Shown: positions 1-6,787 of the stretch, piece by piece
Layout: every line of letters starts with the position of its first letter
Position numbering within the stretch: position 1 is the stretch's first letter
From: a bacterium
Lineage (GTDB): Bacteria; Patescibacteria; JAEDAM01; Absconditabacterales; Absconditicoccaceae
DNA: 8,514 bases
Assembly: GCA_030528665.1 (NCBI GenBank)
Contig: JAUMYK010000018.1
Span: forward strand, 1 to 8,514
Reading direction: 5' to 3'
The notes under the pieces: generated by a model
The model's database searches: none
What the model was told of the DNA's origin: nothing
The model's input: only the letters and a program-made list of their open reading frames with translations
Program-made: the position numbers and the translations under genes

Positions 1-37
1 ATTATAGCTCTTATTAGCTAGTAATCGCTATCCAATA

Positions 38-373
38 TTACTTCTTCTTGATTCCCAAGAGCATATTTACTCCAGAGAGAACCAAAGCAAATAGAGCAGT
101 ACCAAAAAATCCTCCTGTGCTAAATCCAGGCACTATTGAAGAAGCGAGTTGGATCATAAAAACTGAAATGATAAATGAAACAAGTCCTAATGTCATCCAG
201 TTAAGTGGCAAAGTAAGTAAGCGAAGAATACTTCCAATAAAAGCATTAACCAGACAAATCATCACCCCAGCAATAATCGCAACTCACAAGGATTCTACTT
301 CCACACTAGGTACAAGCCAGGCTGCGATTGAAATTGCGATTCCGCTGAGGATAAGTTTGAGCATGAAGTTCAT
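38..373 (-). CDS. YvlD / phage holin family 4-like small membrane protein (UGA=Gly)
   Basis: A 111-residue integral membrane protein. The sequence is almost wholly hydrophobic, with about four membrane segments (roughly residues 4-21, 31-50, 62-81 and 86-106) and a KKK tail. It has two similar halves: WLVP (19-22) followed by VN (42-43), and SSIVPGF (78-84) followed by VN (102-103). LLTLPLN (52-58) followed by LGL is typical of the YvlD family (phage_holin_4_2, DUF360), whose biochemical role is poorly defined; some members are linked to envelope stress. The frame crosses one UGA (284-286, residue 30), which the standard code would read as a stop, leaving only the C-terminal part. I chose ATG at 371-373 because it precedes the first membrane segment and sits about 22 nt downstream of the expected transcript start. 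The stop is TAA (38-40). It stands alone and is divergent from the large gene on the other strand. The family call is strong; the function is not known. Confidence 0.85.
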
Positions 374-401
374 CGTGTTGTAGATACCAAATAAACACCT
401 T

Positions 402-429
402 ATTATACTACTGAGGTGGGAGAATGCAA
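402..429 (-). promoter_or_regulatory. Candidate sigma70-type promoter of the YvlD-like gene
   Basis: On the minus strand a perfect TATAAT -10 box (402-407) lies 16 nt downstream of a weak -35 box, TTGCAT (424-429). Transcription would start near position 395, leaving a leader of about 22 nt before the ATG at 373. The -10 box is the main support. Confidence 0.5.
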
Positions 430-484
430 GTTGTTTTGCAAAGAAGAAAATTATAATTCAAAAAGCACCATTAAGTGATACGAT

Positions 485-508
485 AAAAGTCTGATTTTTT
501 TGACTTTT
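485..508. repeat. Inverted repeat over the -35 box, possible operator
   Basis: AAAAGTC (485-491) and GACTTTT (502-508) form perfect 7-bp arms separated by 10 nt. The right arm overlaps the TTGACT -35 element of the rightward promoter. This placement would suit a repressor site, but the arms are AT-rich and short, so it may be chance. Confidence 0.3.
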
Positions 509-528
509 TTGCCTGTTGTGGCTATAAT
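500..528 (+). promoter_or_regulatory. Near-consensus sigma70-type promoter for the large rightward gene
   Basis: TTGACT (500-505) is followed, after an exact 17-nt spacer, by a perfect TATAAT (523-528). Transcription should start near 535, about 28 nt before the ATG at 563. Because the -35 TTG falls at the start of the open frame, 500 can be mistaken for a TTG start codon. The promoter shows that translation begins further down. Confidence 0.8.
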
Positions 529-562
529 TGAGATAAGGAATTTTATATCAGATCCAGGACCA

Positions 563-2893
563 ATGAGTACGAATGAGCTAAATATTAGAGTAGAAGCAAG
601 TGAAGGAACTATTCCTGCTATTGACAATCAGCTAGAATCAACCAAACAGCTCACAAAAAATTTTCAGTCTGAGGCAGCGATCTTTGAATCTGAAGTCAAG
701 CTTTCTCAGCTCGATAGTGAGGCAAAAAAGCAGCAGATCGATGTCTTGAGAAATTTGGATTTAAGTAAAGAAAAAAATCTGATGTTGGCGATCGATCAGC
801 TGATGATCATCTATAAAGACTTCAAAAAAAGTTCTGGTTTGCGAGCGAGAATTAATTTTTTGGATAAAATCAATTATACTCCAGATTCCAAGCCTGCACT
901 CAAGCGTATTCATCAGCAGTCTAAAGTCCGTCTCTCTCAGCTCAAATCGATGAAAGCAGGACTCAAGACACAAACCTCAATTCCAAGAAGCTATATGGCA
1001 GAAGTGATGAAAATGGTCAAGGATATTGATGCTTTTAATGAAACCCTTGCTCGTGCGAGGATGGGAGAAAATGCTCCTGCAAATATCAGAAATGCTGATC
1101 ATTCAATTCGTGGGATCAAAAAGAATATTCGCTATGAAAAAGAGCAACAAAACTATTTCAAAAAACAGTTACCTCTACAGATAGAGAGTGCTATTAGGCA
1201 ATTGGATATCCAAGATAAGGAGGGAGTCAGAGATTATTTGATTGCTGTGGAGGAGGGGAGAATTACCCATCCCAGTCAGGATCCTTACTTTTTTAAACAT
1301 AAGGCGGATATCCTCTATCTCTGCTGTCTCAATGCTCAGCTAGGGCAAAAAGTTTTGCAACTTCATAAACTCGTTGGTATTTCTCGTAAAGATCTTGGAA
1401 AATATCGAAGTCAGCTCAATCCTGCAGTACAAAATGCCTTTGTAGGACCTAATCAGGTCTATATGCCAGCAGTGAACTCAAGTTTTGATCTTCAGTCAGT
1501 ACCTCCTCAGCAATTGGGTGGCTTGCGTGGACTCTTGAGAACTGGGATCGATAAAATCACCCCAAAGATGACTCCTCATCAAAAGGAAATGTGGGCTCAG
1601 GGTGCAGAACTTGCGATCTTGGGAGTGGGGATATTTCAGCTTGGAAAATGGTTCTTTGGCAAGGATAAGGATGGGAACAAGAATTTTTGGTCAAAATTGG
1701 GAACCGCAGGTGCAGTACTCTTAGGAGGACAGTTTGCATCGCAGGCCTTTTTAGGAAAGGATTTGGGTTCTGTGTTCAAGGCTGCAGTCAATGGAGGACA
1801 GGAATGGAATTCGATGACCAAAAATTTTAAACTCAGCTCCAATCCTCAGAAAATCGATCAAATGGTCGTGCAACCTCAACATGCGATGTACCTCTATGCA
1901 GGGATGACACCACGTGAAGTGTATGACCTCCTTAAAATGGATCCTCAGTCACAGATCTATGAGACCCTTGAAGCAAGGTACAAAGCTGATACTTCTCCCA
2001 ACGGAAAGACCGCATATGAAATCCTCAAAAAAATTGACAAACATCAGCCAAAAGCACAGTTGGAAGCTTCTTTGAACGCACTCCTTCCTGCTGGGAAAAT
2101 CCCAGAATCGCAAATGGATACGCAGATTGATGTCTTGACAACTGTGTATGCCAACAATATGGCAGCAGTTAATGCTTATCTTGATCAGCATCCGCACCTG
2201 GAGTACAACAAGGAAAAAGAGGAAGAAATCCTGAATACTCTCAAGGCAAACACTGAACTCAAAGGCAAAGATATGGATGCACTCGTGCAGGCAGGATTTT
2301 TCAAGGTACAAGAAAAATATGATACTAAATTCTGATCGCAGATCGATGCATTATCTCTTCCTGCAGGGGAAAAACTCGCTTTTCGTGAGGGATTTCGTGC
2401 TTTGCAGGAAAATGCATCACTCAAAGACCTCGATATCCAGATTAGTGGTAACCAGCTCACTTTGCTTGCCAATGGACAGAACATCATCCTCGATCTCCAG
2501 CAAAAAACGATTGATGGCTTCCTTGATGCTGCTAATGCACCAATCCGTTTTGCCTCTCCACAAGAACTCTTGAAAACCGCTGCACTGATCAATACGATCA
2601 GATCGGATGATGGACTCTGGGAAGAAGTTCCTGATGTCCTCAAAAAAACTGACAAAGACTATCCTTTTGCACTAGCGGAGGGCTGGACCACACTCTGGTC
2701 AAAAAATATCATCTTCAAAAAGCATGATGGTAATCAGACCGTTATCAGTGATCTCTTGCCTTGGATAAGCCAAATGGACTGGCAATTCCCAACGATTGAA
2801 AAGAAAGAAAATAGGAACTTTTTTGTCAATTATCTCAATACCCTCTGGAAAAATGATCATCCAGATTGGAATAAATCTTCAGACTCTCAATAA
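563..2893 (+). CDS. Large helical protein of unknown function with two central hydrophobic segments (UGA=Gly)
   Basis: I do not recognise this 776-residue protein. Residues about 1-300 are rich in Q, K, E, L and S and look largely helical, with coiled-coil-like stretches near 8-60 and 180-215 and no signal peptide. Two apolar segments follow at about 350-365 (LAILGVGIFQLGKWFF) and 380-398 (GTAGAVLLGGQFASQAFLG), joined by a short charged linker with DKDGN; they could be a membrane hairpin. The remaining ~375 residues are mixed and soluble-looking, with a DWNKSSDSQ tail. A single UGA at 2333-2335 (residue 591) lies in one unbroken frame with the last 185 residues, so the two standard-code pieces are one gene. 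The start is ATG at 563, downstream of a strong promoter; AGGA lies only 3 nt before it. The end is TAA. A lipoprotein gene follows after 47 nt and may be co-transcribed. A scaffold or envelope-spanning role is only a guess. Confidence 0.8.
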
Positions 2894-2905
2894 AGAAAAA
2901 AAAAG

Positions 2906-2934
2906 TTAGAAAACAGATTTTATCCTCTTATGCT
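2906..2934 (+). promoter_or_regulatory. Weak candidate promoter, possibly giving a leaderless mRNA
   Basis: TTAGAA (2906-2911), a 17-nt spacer and TATGCT (2929-2934) resemble a degraded sigma70 promoter. A start about 7 nt after the -10 box would fall on the ATG at 2941 itself, giving a leaderless transcript. The boxes match poorly, so read-through from the upstream gene is equally possible. Confidence 0.25.
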
Positions 2935-2940
2935 CTACCA

Positions 2941-3456
2941 ATGGCGATCAATTACAAAGAAACAGGAAGAAAATTTACCGAGGCGATGAAGAAACTCGCT
3001 CAAGATGCAAAGGTTAAAACTACAACTGCTTTAGCTACGACACTGATGCTTACGAGTTGTGATCGACAGCCGATGACAGGTTCTACTTTTGCTACTGCAA
3101 AATGAGATTTTATCGATGGTACCACGGAAAAACTTATAGCAGAGGCAATAGCAGAGAGAAATATCCTGATAGAATCCTATGAGAGCTATATGCTGATCTA
3201 TGAAAAAGGACAAAAAATCCTTACTCAGCATATTGCAAGTGGTAATGTGAAAGCAGCAGGCAGAGAAACCGAGAGACTTGAGGAGTTGAAGTCTACCATC
3301 AAAAAGACCGAAAAAAAGATCGAATCCCTCGATGATGAGTTGATCGATTTAGAAAAATATAAGATGAAAGGCAAGAAAAACGCTAAAATTCAAGAAGCTT
3401 CTCATAGTGATTCTAAAGCCTGACTCAAGAGGAGAAAATTTAAAAAAATAGATTAA
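2941..3456 (+). CDS. Small coiled-coil lipoprotein of unknown function (two UGA=Gly)
   Basis: A 171-residue predicted lipoprotein. A basic N-terminus leads to a short hydrophobic stretch and the lipobox LTSC, with the lipidated Cys at residue 40. The n-region is long, so translation may really start at the internal ATG at 2986 (residue 16, MKKLAQ), which would put the Cys at 25. After the lipobox come a short linker and an acidic/basic helical region with a likely coiled coil at about 109-140 (ERLEELKSTIKKTEKKIESL). Two in-frame UGA codons are read as Gly: 3103-3105 (residue 55) and 3421-3423 (residue 161). The second is followed by a strongly basic tail, LKRRKFKKID, and TAA at 3454-3456. Under the standard code the lipoprotein would end 15 residues after the Cys. 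It follows the large helical gene by 47 nt and may be its partner. Its stop overlaps that of the convergent queA. The function is unknown. Confidence 0.75.
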
Positions 3457-3483
3457 AAATCTGACTGAGATGGTTTTTTAATC
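3441..3483 (-). terminator. Possible AT-rich terminator hairpin at the convergent stop codons
   Basis: GATTAAAAA (3451-3459) and TTTTTAATC (3475-3483) are perfect 9-bp arms around a 15-nt loop. Read on the minus strand the stem is followed by TATTTTTTTAAA, so it could end queA transcription. The stem is almost all A-T, which makes it weak. It overlaps the stop codons of both convergent genes. Confidence 0.35.
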
Positions 3484-4664
3484 CACATCCCATCGCCAAA
3501 ACTATAAAAGCGATAGCCTTTTTCAATCGCCTCTTGATAGCAGTTCAGGAGGTTTTTTCTTCCCATAAATGCAGCAATCAGCATCAGGAGTGAGGATTTT
3601 GGCAGATGAAAATTGCTGATAAGCTCATCTGTGAGGAGAAAAGAAATCCCAGGTCTGAGAAAGAGTCTCGTATCGATTTTCAGGAGCGTATTCACTATAC
3701 TTGGCGTTTGCTCTGGGATAAATGAAGCGAGATGTTCCTGAGAGATATGTTGACTGAGCTGATCTCGCCAAACGAGGGTCGAATCAGGCAGGGGAGGAGT
3801 CAGCTTTTTCTTTTTTAAAAATTGCCAGATATAGGGTAAAGATTCCAAAAATCTGATCATCGTTGTCCCAATGGGGAGAAAAATTTTGCCCTCCTGTTTT
3901 GCCTCAGCGATCCTCGTTCGTAGCTGATGAGGGATGAGCATTGGCTCGCTATGGAGCTGCTGATCTGAGATGATAGGTTCAAAGACAGGTTTAAAAGTGC
4001 CGAGTCCGACATGCAGGCAGAGATATTCAAAATCAACGCCCTGATGCTCAAGCGCTAAGATGAGTTCTGGACTAAAGTGGAGTGAGGCGGTAGGAGCAGC
4101 TGCGGAGCCGATCTCTTGAGCAAAAAAAGTCTGATACCATACTTCTTTATCCTTGCTATAGTTGATATAGGGAGGTAGTGGCATCTCACCATACTGCTCC
4201 AGCAAAGGCAATATTTCTGCTCCATGCAAGGTAAAAAGCAAGCCATTCTCAGTAAAAGAGAGACTCTCAAACCATACTTCATCACTGAGAAAAATTCTTG
4301 TTCCTGGTCTAAAATTTTTGCTATCGGAGACCAGACATTCAAACTGCTGATCGCCTCTGAGGCTGTAGACAAAGATTTCCCCTTTTGGGAGCCAGATTTT
4401 TTTTCCACTTTTTCTGATGATTTTGGTTTGGTTGAGGGGAATTCTCGCTTTAAAGACCTTGCTCCTATTGAGAAAGAGGAGGTAGCGACTATCAAGATGC
4501 GTTTGGAGGTCTCGAAAATGCTGATGCTGAACGCTGATAGGGGTTTGAGCAGGACTGCAGATCATCAGTTTGGCACTGTGGGCTGGGATACTTGGCATTT
4601 GAGCGATCGCCTCTTGAGGGAGATAATAGTCGTAGTTGGACAAAAGCAAATCAGGATCGAGCAT
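3453..4664 (-). CDS. queA: S-adenosylmethionine:tRNA ribosyltransferase-isomerase
   Basis: QueA transfers and isomerises the ribosyl group of S-adenosylmethionine onto the 7-aminomethyl-7-deazaguanine base at tRNA position 34, forming epoxyqueuosine, the step before queuosine; it acts in the cytoplasm. Family hallmarks are clear: YDYYLPQEAIAQ near the N-terminus, MPLPPYI, GSAAAPTASLHF (from residue 186), LHVGLGTFKPV, QLHSEP, and a C-terminal block with NFHLPKSSLLMLIAAFMG and YRFYSFGDGM. The protein is 403 residues, against about 340-350 for most members. The excess includes a segment at about 275-330, between FLESL and LFLRPG, where the usual protein has only a short linker. The frame contains no UGA. 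It starts at ATG 4662-4664 with no Shine-Dalgarno sequence and ends in TAA. It is the last gene of the tilS operon, 56 nt after the membrane-protein gene, and its stop codon overlaps that of the convergent lipoprotein. Confidence 0.95.
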   Translation of the reverse strand: MLDPDLLLSNYDYYLPQEAIAQMPSIPAHSAKLMICSPAQTPISVQHQHFRDLQTHLDSRYLLFLNRSKVFKARIPLNQTKIIRKSGKKIWLPKGEIFVYSLRGDQQFECLVSDSKNFRPGTRIFLSDEVWFESLSFTENGLLFTLHGAEILPLLEQYGEMPLPPYINYSKDKEVWYQTFFAQEIGSAAAPTASLHFSPELILALEHQGVDFEYLCLHVGLGTFKPVFEPIISDQQLHSEPMLIPHQLRTRIAEAKQEGKIFLPIGTTMIRFLESLPYIWQFLKKKKLTPPLPDSTLVWRDQLSQHISQEHLASFIPEQTPSIVNTLLKIDTRLFLRPGISFLLTDELISNFHLPKSSLLMLIAAFMGRKNLLNCYQEAIEKGYRFYSFGDGMWIKKPSQSDF

Positions 4665-4679
4665 TACAGATCGAGCAAA

Positions 4680-4732
4680 TAAAAAGAAACTCTTGAGAGA
4701 CTATCAGCCTCTATCCTCCTTTAGCTCAAGAG
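4680..4732 (-). terminator. Inverted repeat with T-rich tail between the membrane-protein gene and queA
   Basis: On the minus strand CTCTTGAG (4725-4732) and CTCAAGAG (4690-4697) form perfect 8-bp arms, followed by TTTCTTTTT (4681-4689). The loop is 27 nt, long for an intrinsic terminator. It holds an AGGAGG motif and begins at the TAA of the upstream gene. It could attenuate or process the operon mRNA before queA. Confidence 0.4.
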
Positions 4733-5245
4733 CGTATACAGTCCAAGGGTTGGGATGCTGATTACAGTCTTGAGCAAGCGTTCAAAAAAATGTAGGATAC
4801 GAAAACGCTTACTTTGTCTGAGGAGCTGGGCTTCCTGCTGAGGGCTGATGATTTTGTGTCCAAAAATCTGTTCTACTTTGTGAAGAGTATCAAGGATGAG
4901 AAAATCACTCTTGATGTAGTCGGCATTGCCTTTGGTAAATATGGTCTGGAGTAGTGAGAGATGAGGATTTCCACCAAGAGTCTTGAGATTGATGGAGCTT
5001 TGAGCTTGAGCAAGCGCGGTCAAATAGATCATCTCATCTACTAGAGTTGTGATCTCTTTTTGGAGTCAGATTTTTTTTCTTTTAAGCCATCTATGGAGCG
5101 GAATCAACACTGCCATCAGCAAAAATATCCCTCCCATTACCCAAAGCAAGACTTGAGTTTGAGGAAGAGAAAGTCCAGTGATAAACGAAACTTCTTGCAA
5201 AAATCGTGTCCAAATCTGCATAAGCTGTTCGCGAAACTGAGTCAT
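4721..5245 (-). CDS. Single-pass membrane protein of unknown function (UGA=Gly)
   Basis: A 174-residue protein that I do not recognise. Residues 1-31 look amphipathic. A single strong membrane segment spans about 32-50 (VLLWVMGGIFLLMAVLIPL) and is followed by the basic stop-transfer stretch HRWLKRKK (51-58), which suggests the C-terminal ~115 residues lie in the cytoplasm. That part is soluble-looking and mostly helical. UGA at 5066-5068 (residue 60) falls just after the basic stretch. Under the standard code this gene would appear as two unrelated fragments, a 60-residue membrane anchor and a soluble remainder; both lie in one frame. I prefer ATG at 5245 over TTG at 5260. The gene begins 18 nt after the tilS stop and precedes queA, so the three are probably one transcript. 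No known partner of TilS or QueA is implied beyond the position. Confidence 0.75.
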
Positions 5246-5263
5246 TATGTTATGATCCAAAAG

Positions 5264-6535
5264 TTAAAATATCAAGTGTTGTGGTTTCCATACCATCATA
5301 ATTTTTCCCTCCTTTTCTGCAAGGGGAAGTGTGTTTCTCCAAAAGAGGGGGATTTTTTGATTGATCGCCCATTTGCTGAGTGATTTACCATGAAACTTAT
5401 CTCCTGGTCTGGGAAATCTCAGCTTTGCTCCGATAAGCTCAGCAGGGACTTCGAGCTGAAAAAGTCCAAAAGTCTGCATGCCTTCGGCGAGTATCTCCTT
5501 TTCAAATCTGATCTCCTTTTCCCAAAATGCCTCCTTAGTCGGGAAAAAATAGAAATGCTGATGCGCAATCACGATTTGCCAACTTCCAATATAAAACCTG
5601 CCATCATCGGCTTGTTCGCTCCAGTGGGCAAGCGCTTTGATCTCATCTCAGGTATAGTCGATCCCAAGCCTAGTTAAGAGATTGCTTAAACGGAGTTGGT
5701 TTTTCCATTCAGGCATAACTGCCCATTCATATGCATGGCTAAGTCCTCGATAAGGATTGAGCGGTATCGGTTTGAGAAACTGAAAGGCTTGCGTAGTTTG
5801 TAGCTCTTCTAGATGAGCGTATATCTGGGATCGTGACCAAAAAAAGGTATTCCTCTTTCCTGTTTGCAATGCTTGTTCTGCCAGAGGAAAGAGAAAGGTA
5901 TTTCTGATCAGGTTTCTTTTGCTTGTGGTGGGATCATCGTTGCTCGGGTCGTGGACATAGGGAATATCATACGCTTGGCAGAGAGACTGGATTTGCATCT
6001 TGGTAAGCGAGAGGAGTGGTCTGTAGACCTGCCTTTGCTCGAGAAGATGATGACTTTCTTGTGCTTGCATACCGATAAAGCCTACGATCCCACAGCCACG
6101 GAGCATATTGAGCAGGGTGCCTTCGATCCTATCGGTTAGGTTGTGTCCTGTCAAAAGTATTGCGATATGCTCCTCCTGCATCAGCTGGAGAAACTGCGTA
6201 TATCTTCGCTCTCTCAGGCTTTCTTCGTTGATTTTGATGTCCTCAGTTCTTTCGGAGATTTTGAGCTGATAGCCTGCAAAAAATGAGCGTACAAAGCGAG
6301 CTTCCTCATCACTCTCAGGTCTAACCTTGTGATTGCAATGGATGAAAAAAAGCTGATCAGGATTCCATTTTTTTTGTGTCCAAAAGGTCAGGACTGCACT
6401 ACTCAAGAGCATACTGTCACTCCCTCCAGAGACAGTAATGGCAATTTTTTGCTCTGTAGGAAAAAGTCTGATCAGCTCGCCTAAAAGCTCTGGATGTGTT
6501 GCAAAAAGCTGGGGGATGGATTGGAGATGATGCAT
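5264..6535 (-). CDS. tilS: tRNA(Ile)-lysidine synthase, read through one UGA (Gly)
   Basis: TilS uses ATP to join lysine to C34 of tRNA-Ile(CAU), changing its decoding from AUG to AUA and its charging from Met to Ile. The PP-loop ATP pyrophosphatase motif SGGSDS is at residues 36-41. Other family features are HCNHKVRPESDEEARFVRSF, LTGHNLTDRIEGTLLNMLRGCG, RPLL and SNDDPTTSKRNLIRN. After UGA at 5648-5650 (residue 296) the same frame continues into the C-terminal domain, with RPGDKFHG (376-383) and a typical strand-rich end, finishing at TAA (5264-5266). The full 423 residues suit a long-form TilS. The standard code would remove about 128 C-terminal residues, and family knowledge argues against that loss. 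I chose ATG 6533-6535 because it places the PP-loop at the usual distance; an upstream TTG at 6589 would add an unusual hydrophobic extension. It is the first gene of the leftward operon. Confidence 0.95.
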
Positions 6536-6562
6536 CAGTATCCACAAGAGTAAATAGAGGAA

Positions 6563-6589
6563 GTATAAGGATTTTGCTTGGTTATACAA
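6563..6589 (-). promoter_or_regulatory. Weak candidate promoter of the tilS operon
   Basis: On the minus strand TTATAC (6563-6568) could be a -10 box with TTGTAT (6584-6589) as -35, but the spacer is only 15 nt. The alternative -10 box TATAAC (6581-6586) has no good -35. Either would give a short leader before the ATG at 6535. Confidence 0.22.
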
Positions 6590-6601
6590 GGGAAGAAGGG
6601 C

Positions 6602-6629
6602 TTGACTTTGAGGAGGGAAACACTATGGT
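6602..6629 (+). promoter_or_regulatory. Candidate promoter for the CHAP lipoprotein transcript
   Basis: TTGACT (6602-6607), a 16-nt spacer and TATGGT (6624-6629) resemble a sigma70 promoter; the -35 hexamer is the same as in the strong promoter at 500. The -10 is only a partial match. It overlaps repeat copy 1 and the palindrome. The leader to the ATG at 6788 would be about 150 nt. Confidence 0.3.
6610..6628 (+). repeat. Direct repeat, copy 1 (GAGGAGGGAAA...CTATGG)
   Basis: GAGGAGGGAAACACTATGG matches copy 2 (6694-6713) in the first 11 bases and the last six, with 2-3 unlike bases between. The element has the form of a Shine-Dalgarno sequence 7 nt ahead of an ATG (6625), but that frame closes after three codons (ATG GTC CCA TAG). 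Confidence 0.55.
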
Positions 6630-6637
6630 CCCATAGT
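6622..6637. repeat. Palindrome ACTATGG-TC-CCATAGT
   Basis: Perfect 7-bp arms with a 2-nt centre. The left arm is the end of repeat copy 1, and the palindrome contains the candidate -10 box. The short centre suits a dimeric DNA-binding protein better than an RNA hairpin. A further CTATGG stands alone at 6659-6664. Confidence 0.4.
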
Positions 6638-6693
6638 CAATAATAAAAACAAAAATGCCTATGGACTAAGAAATGTTGCTTTTTGTCTCCTGG

Positions 6694-6713
6694 GAGGAGG
6701 GAAAAGGCTATGG
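6694..6713 (+). repeat. Direct repeat, copy 2 (GAGGAGGGAAA...CTATGG)
   Basis: GAGGAGGGAAAAGGCTATGG, 84 nt downstream of copy 1. GGAGGG lies 8 nt before an ATG (6710), an ideal ribosome-binding spacing, and this one opens a 15-codon frame. None of the main genes whose starts are visible has such a strong ribosome-binding sequence. Confidence 0.55.
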
Positions 6714-6757
6714 ATCAAAAATACGCCAGAACATCAAGTATTTTGAAAAAAAAATAA
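6710..6757 (+). CDS. Possible 15-codon leader peptide
   Basis: ATG at 6710 follows a strong GGAGGG at 8-nt spacing and opens a frame for MDQKYARTSSILKKK, ending in TAA 30 nt before the CHAP lipoprotein start. It has no long run of one regulatory amino acid and no obvious paired attenuator hairpins, so a leader-peptide role is speculative. The ribosome-binding sequence is the only real support. Confidence 0.22.
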   Translation: MDQKYARTSSILKKK

Positions 6758-6787
6758 ATACAATAAAAATCAAAAAAATTAAAAACA

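Noticed and set aside
1..37. A short hairpin (ATAGC/GCTAT) after the YvlD-like gene as a terminator
   Set aside because: Five A-T-rich pairs around a long loop, no T-run, and at the window edge; not enough to call.
284..286. In-frame UGA codons as selenocysteine sites
   Set aside because: UGA occurs in many unrelated proteins and several times in one gene, including a glycine tract. I saw no SECIS-like hairpins at the sites.
500..562. TTG at 500 as the start of the large gene, adding 21 residues
   Set aside because: The TTG is the first half of the -35 box and the added stretch contains the whole promoter. The mRNA would begin downstream of it.
2333..2335. The large gene as a frameshifted or nonsense pseudogene in two pieces
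   Set aside because: The frame does not shift, the break is UGA only, and the same pattern occurs in five other genes. Recoding explains all of them at once.
2185..2655. A 156-codon minus-strand frame under the large gene
   Set aside because: It is antisense to the continuous plus-strand frame, low-complexity in Ser, Cys and Phe, and has no recognisable domain.
4224..4682. A 152-codon open frame on the plus strand across queA
   Set aside because: It lies fully opposite a strongly conserved QueA frame, has no family signature and reads as a codon-bias shadow.
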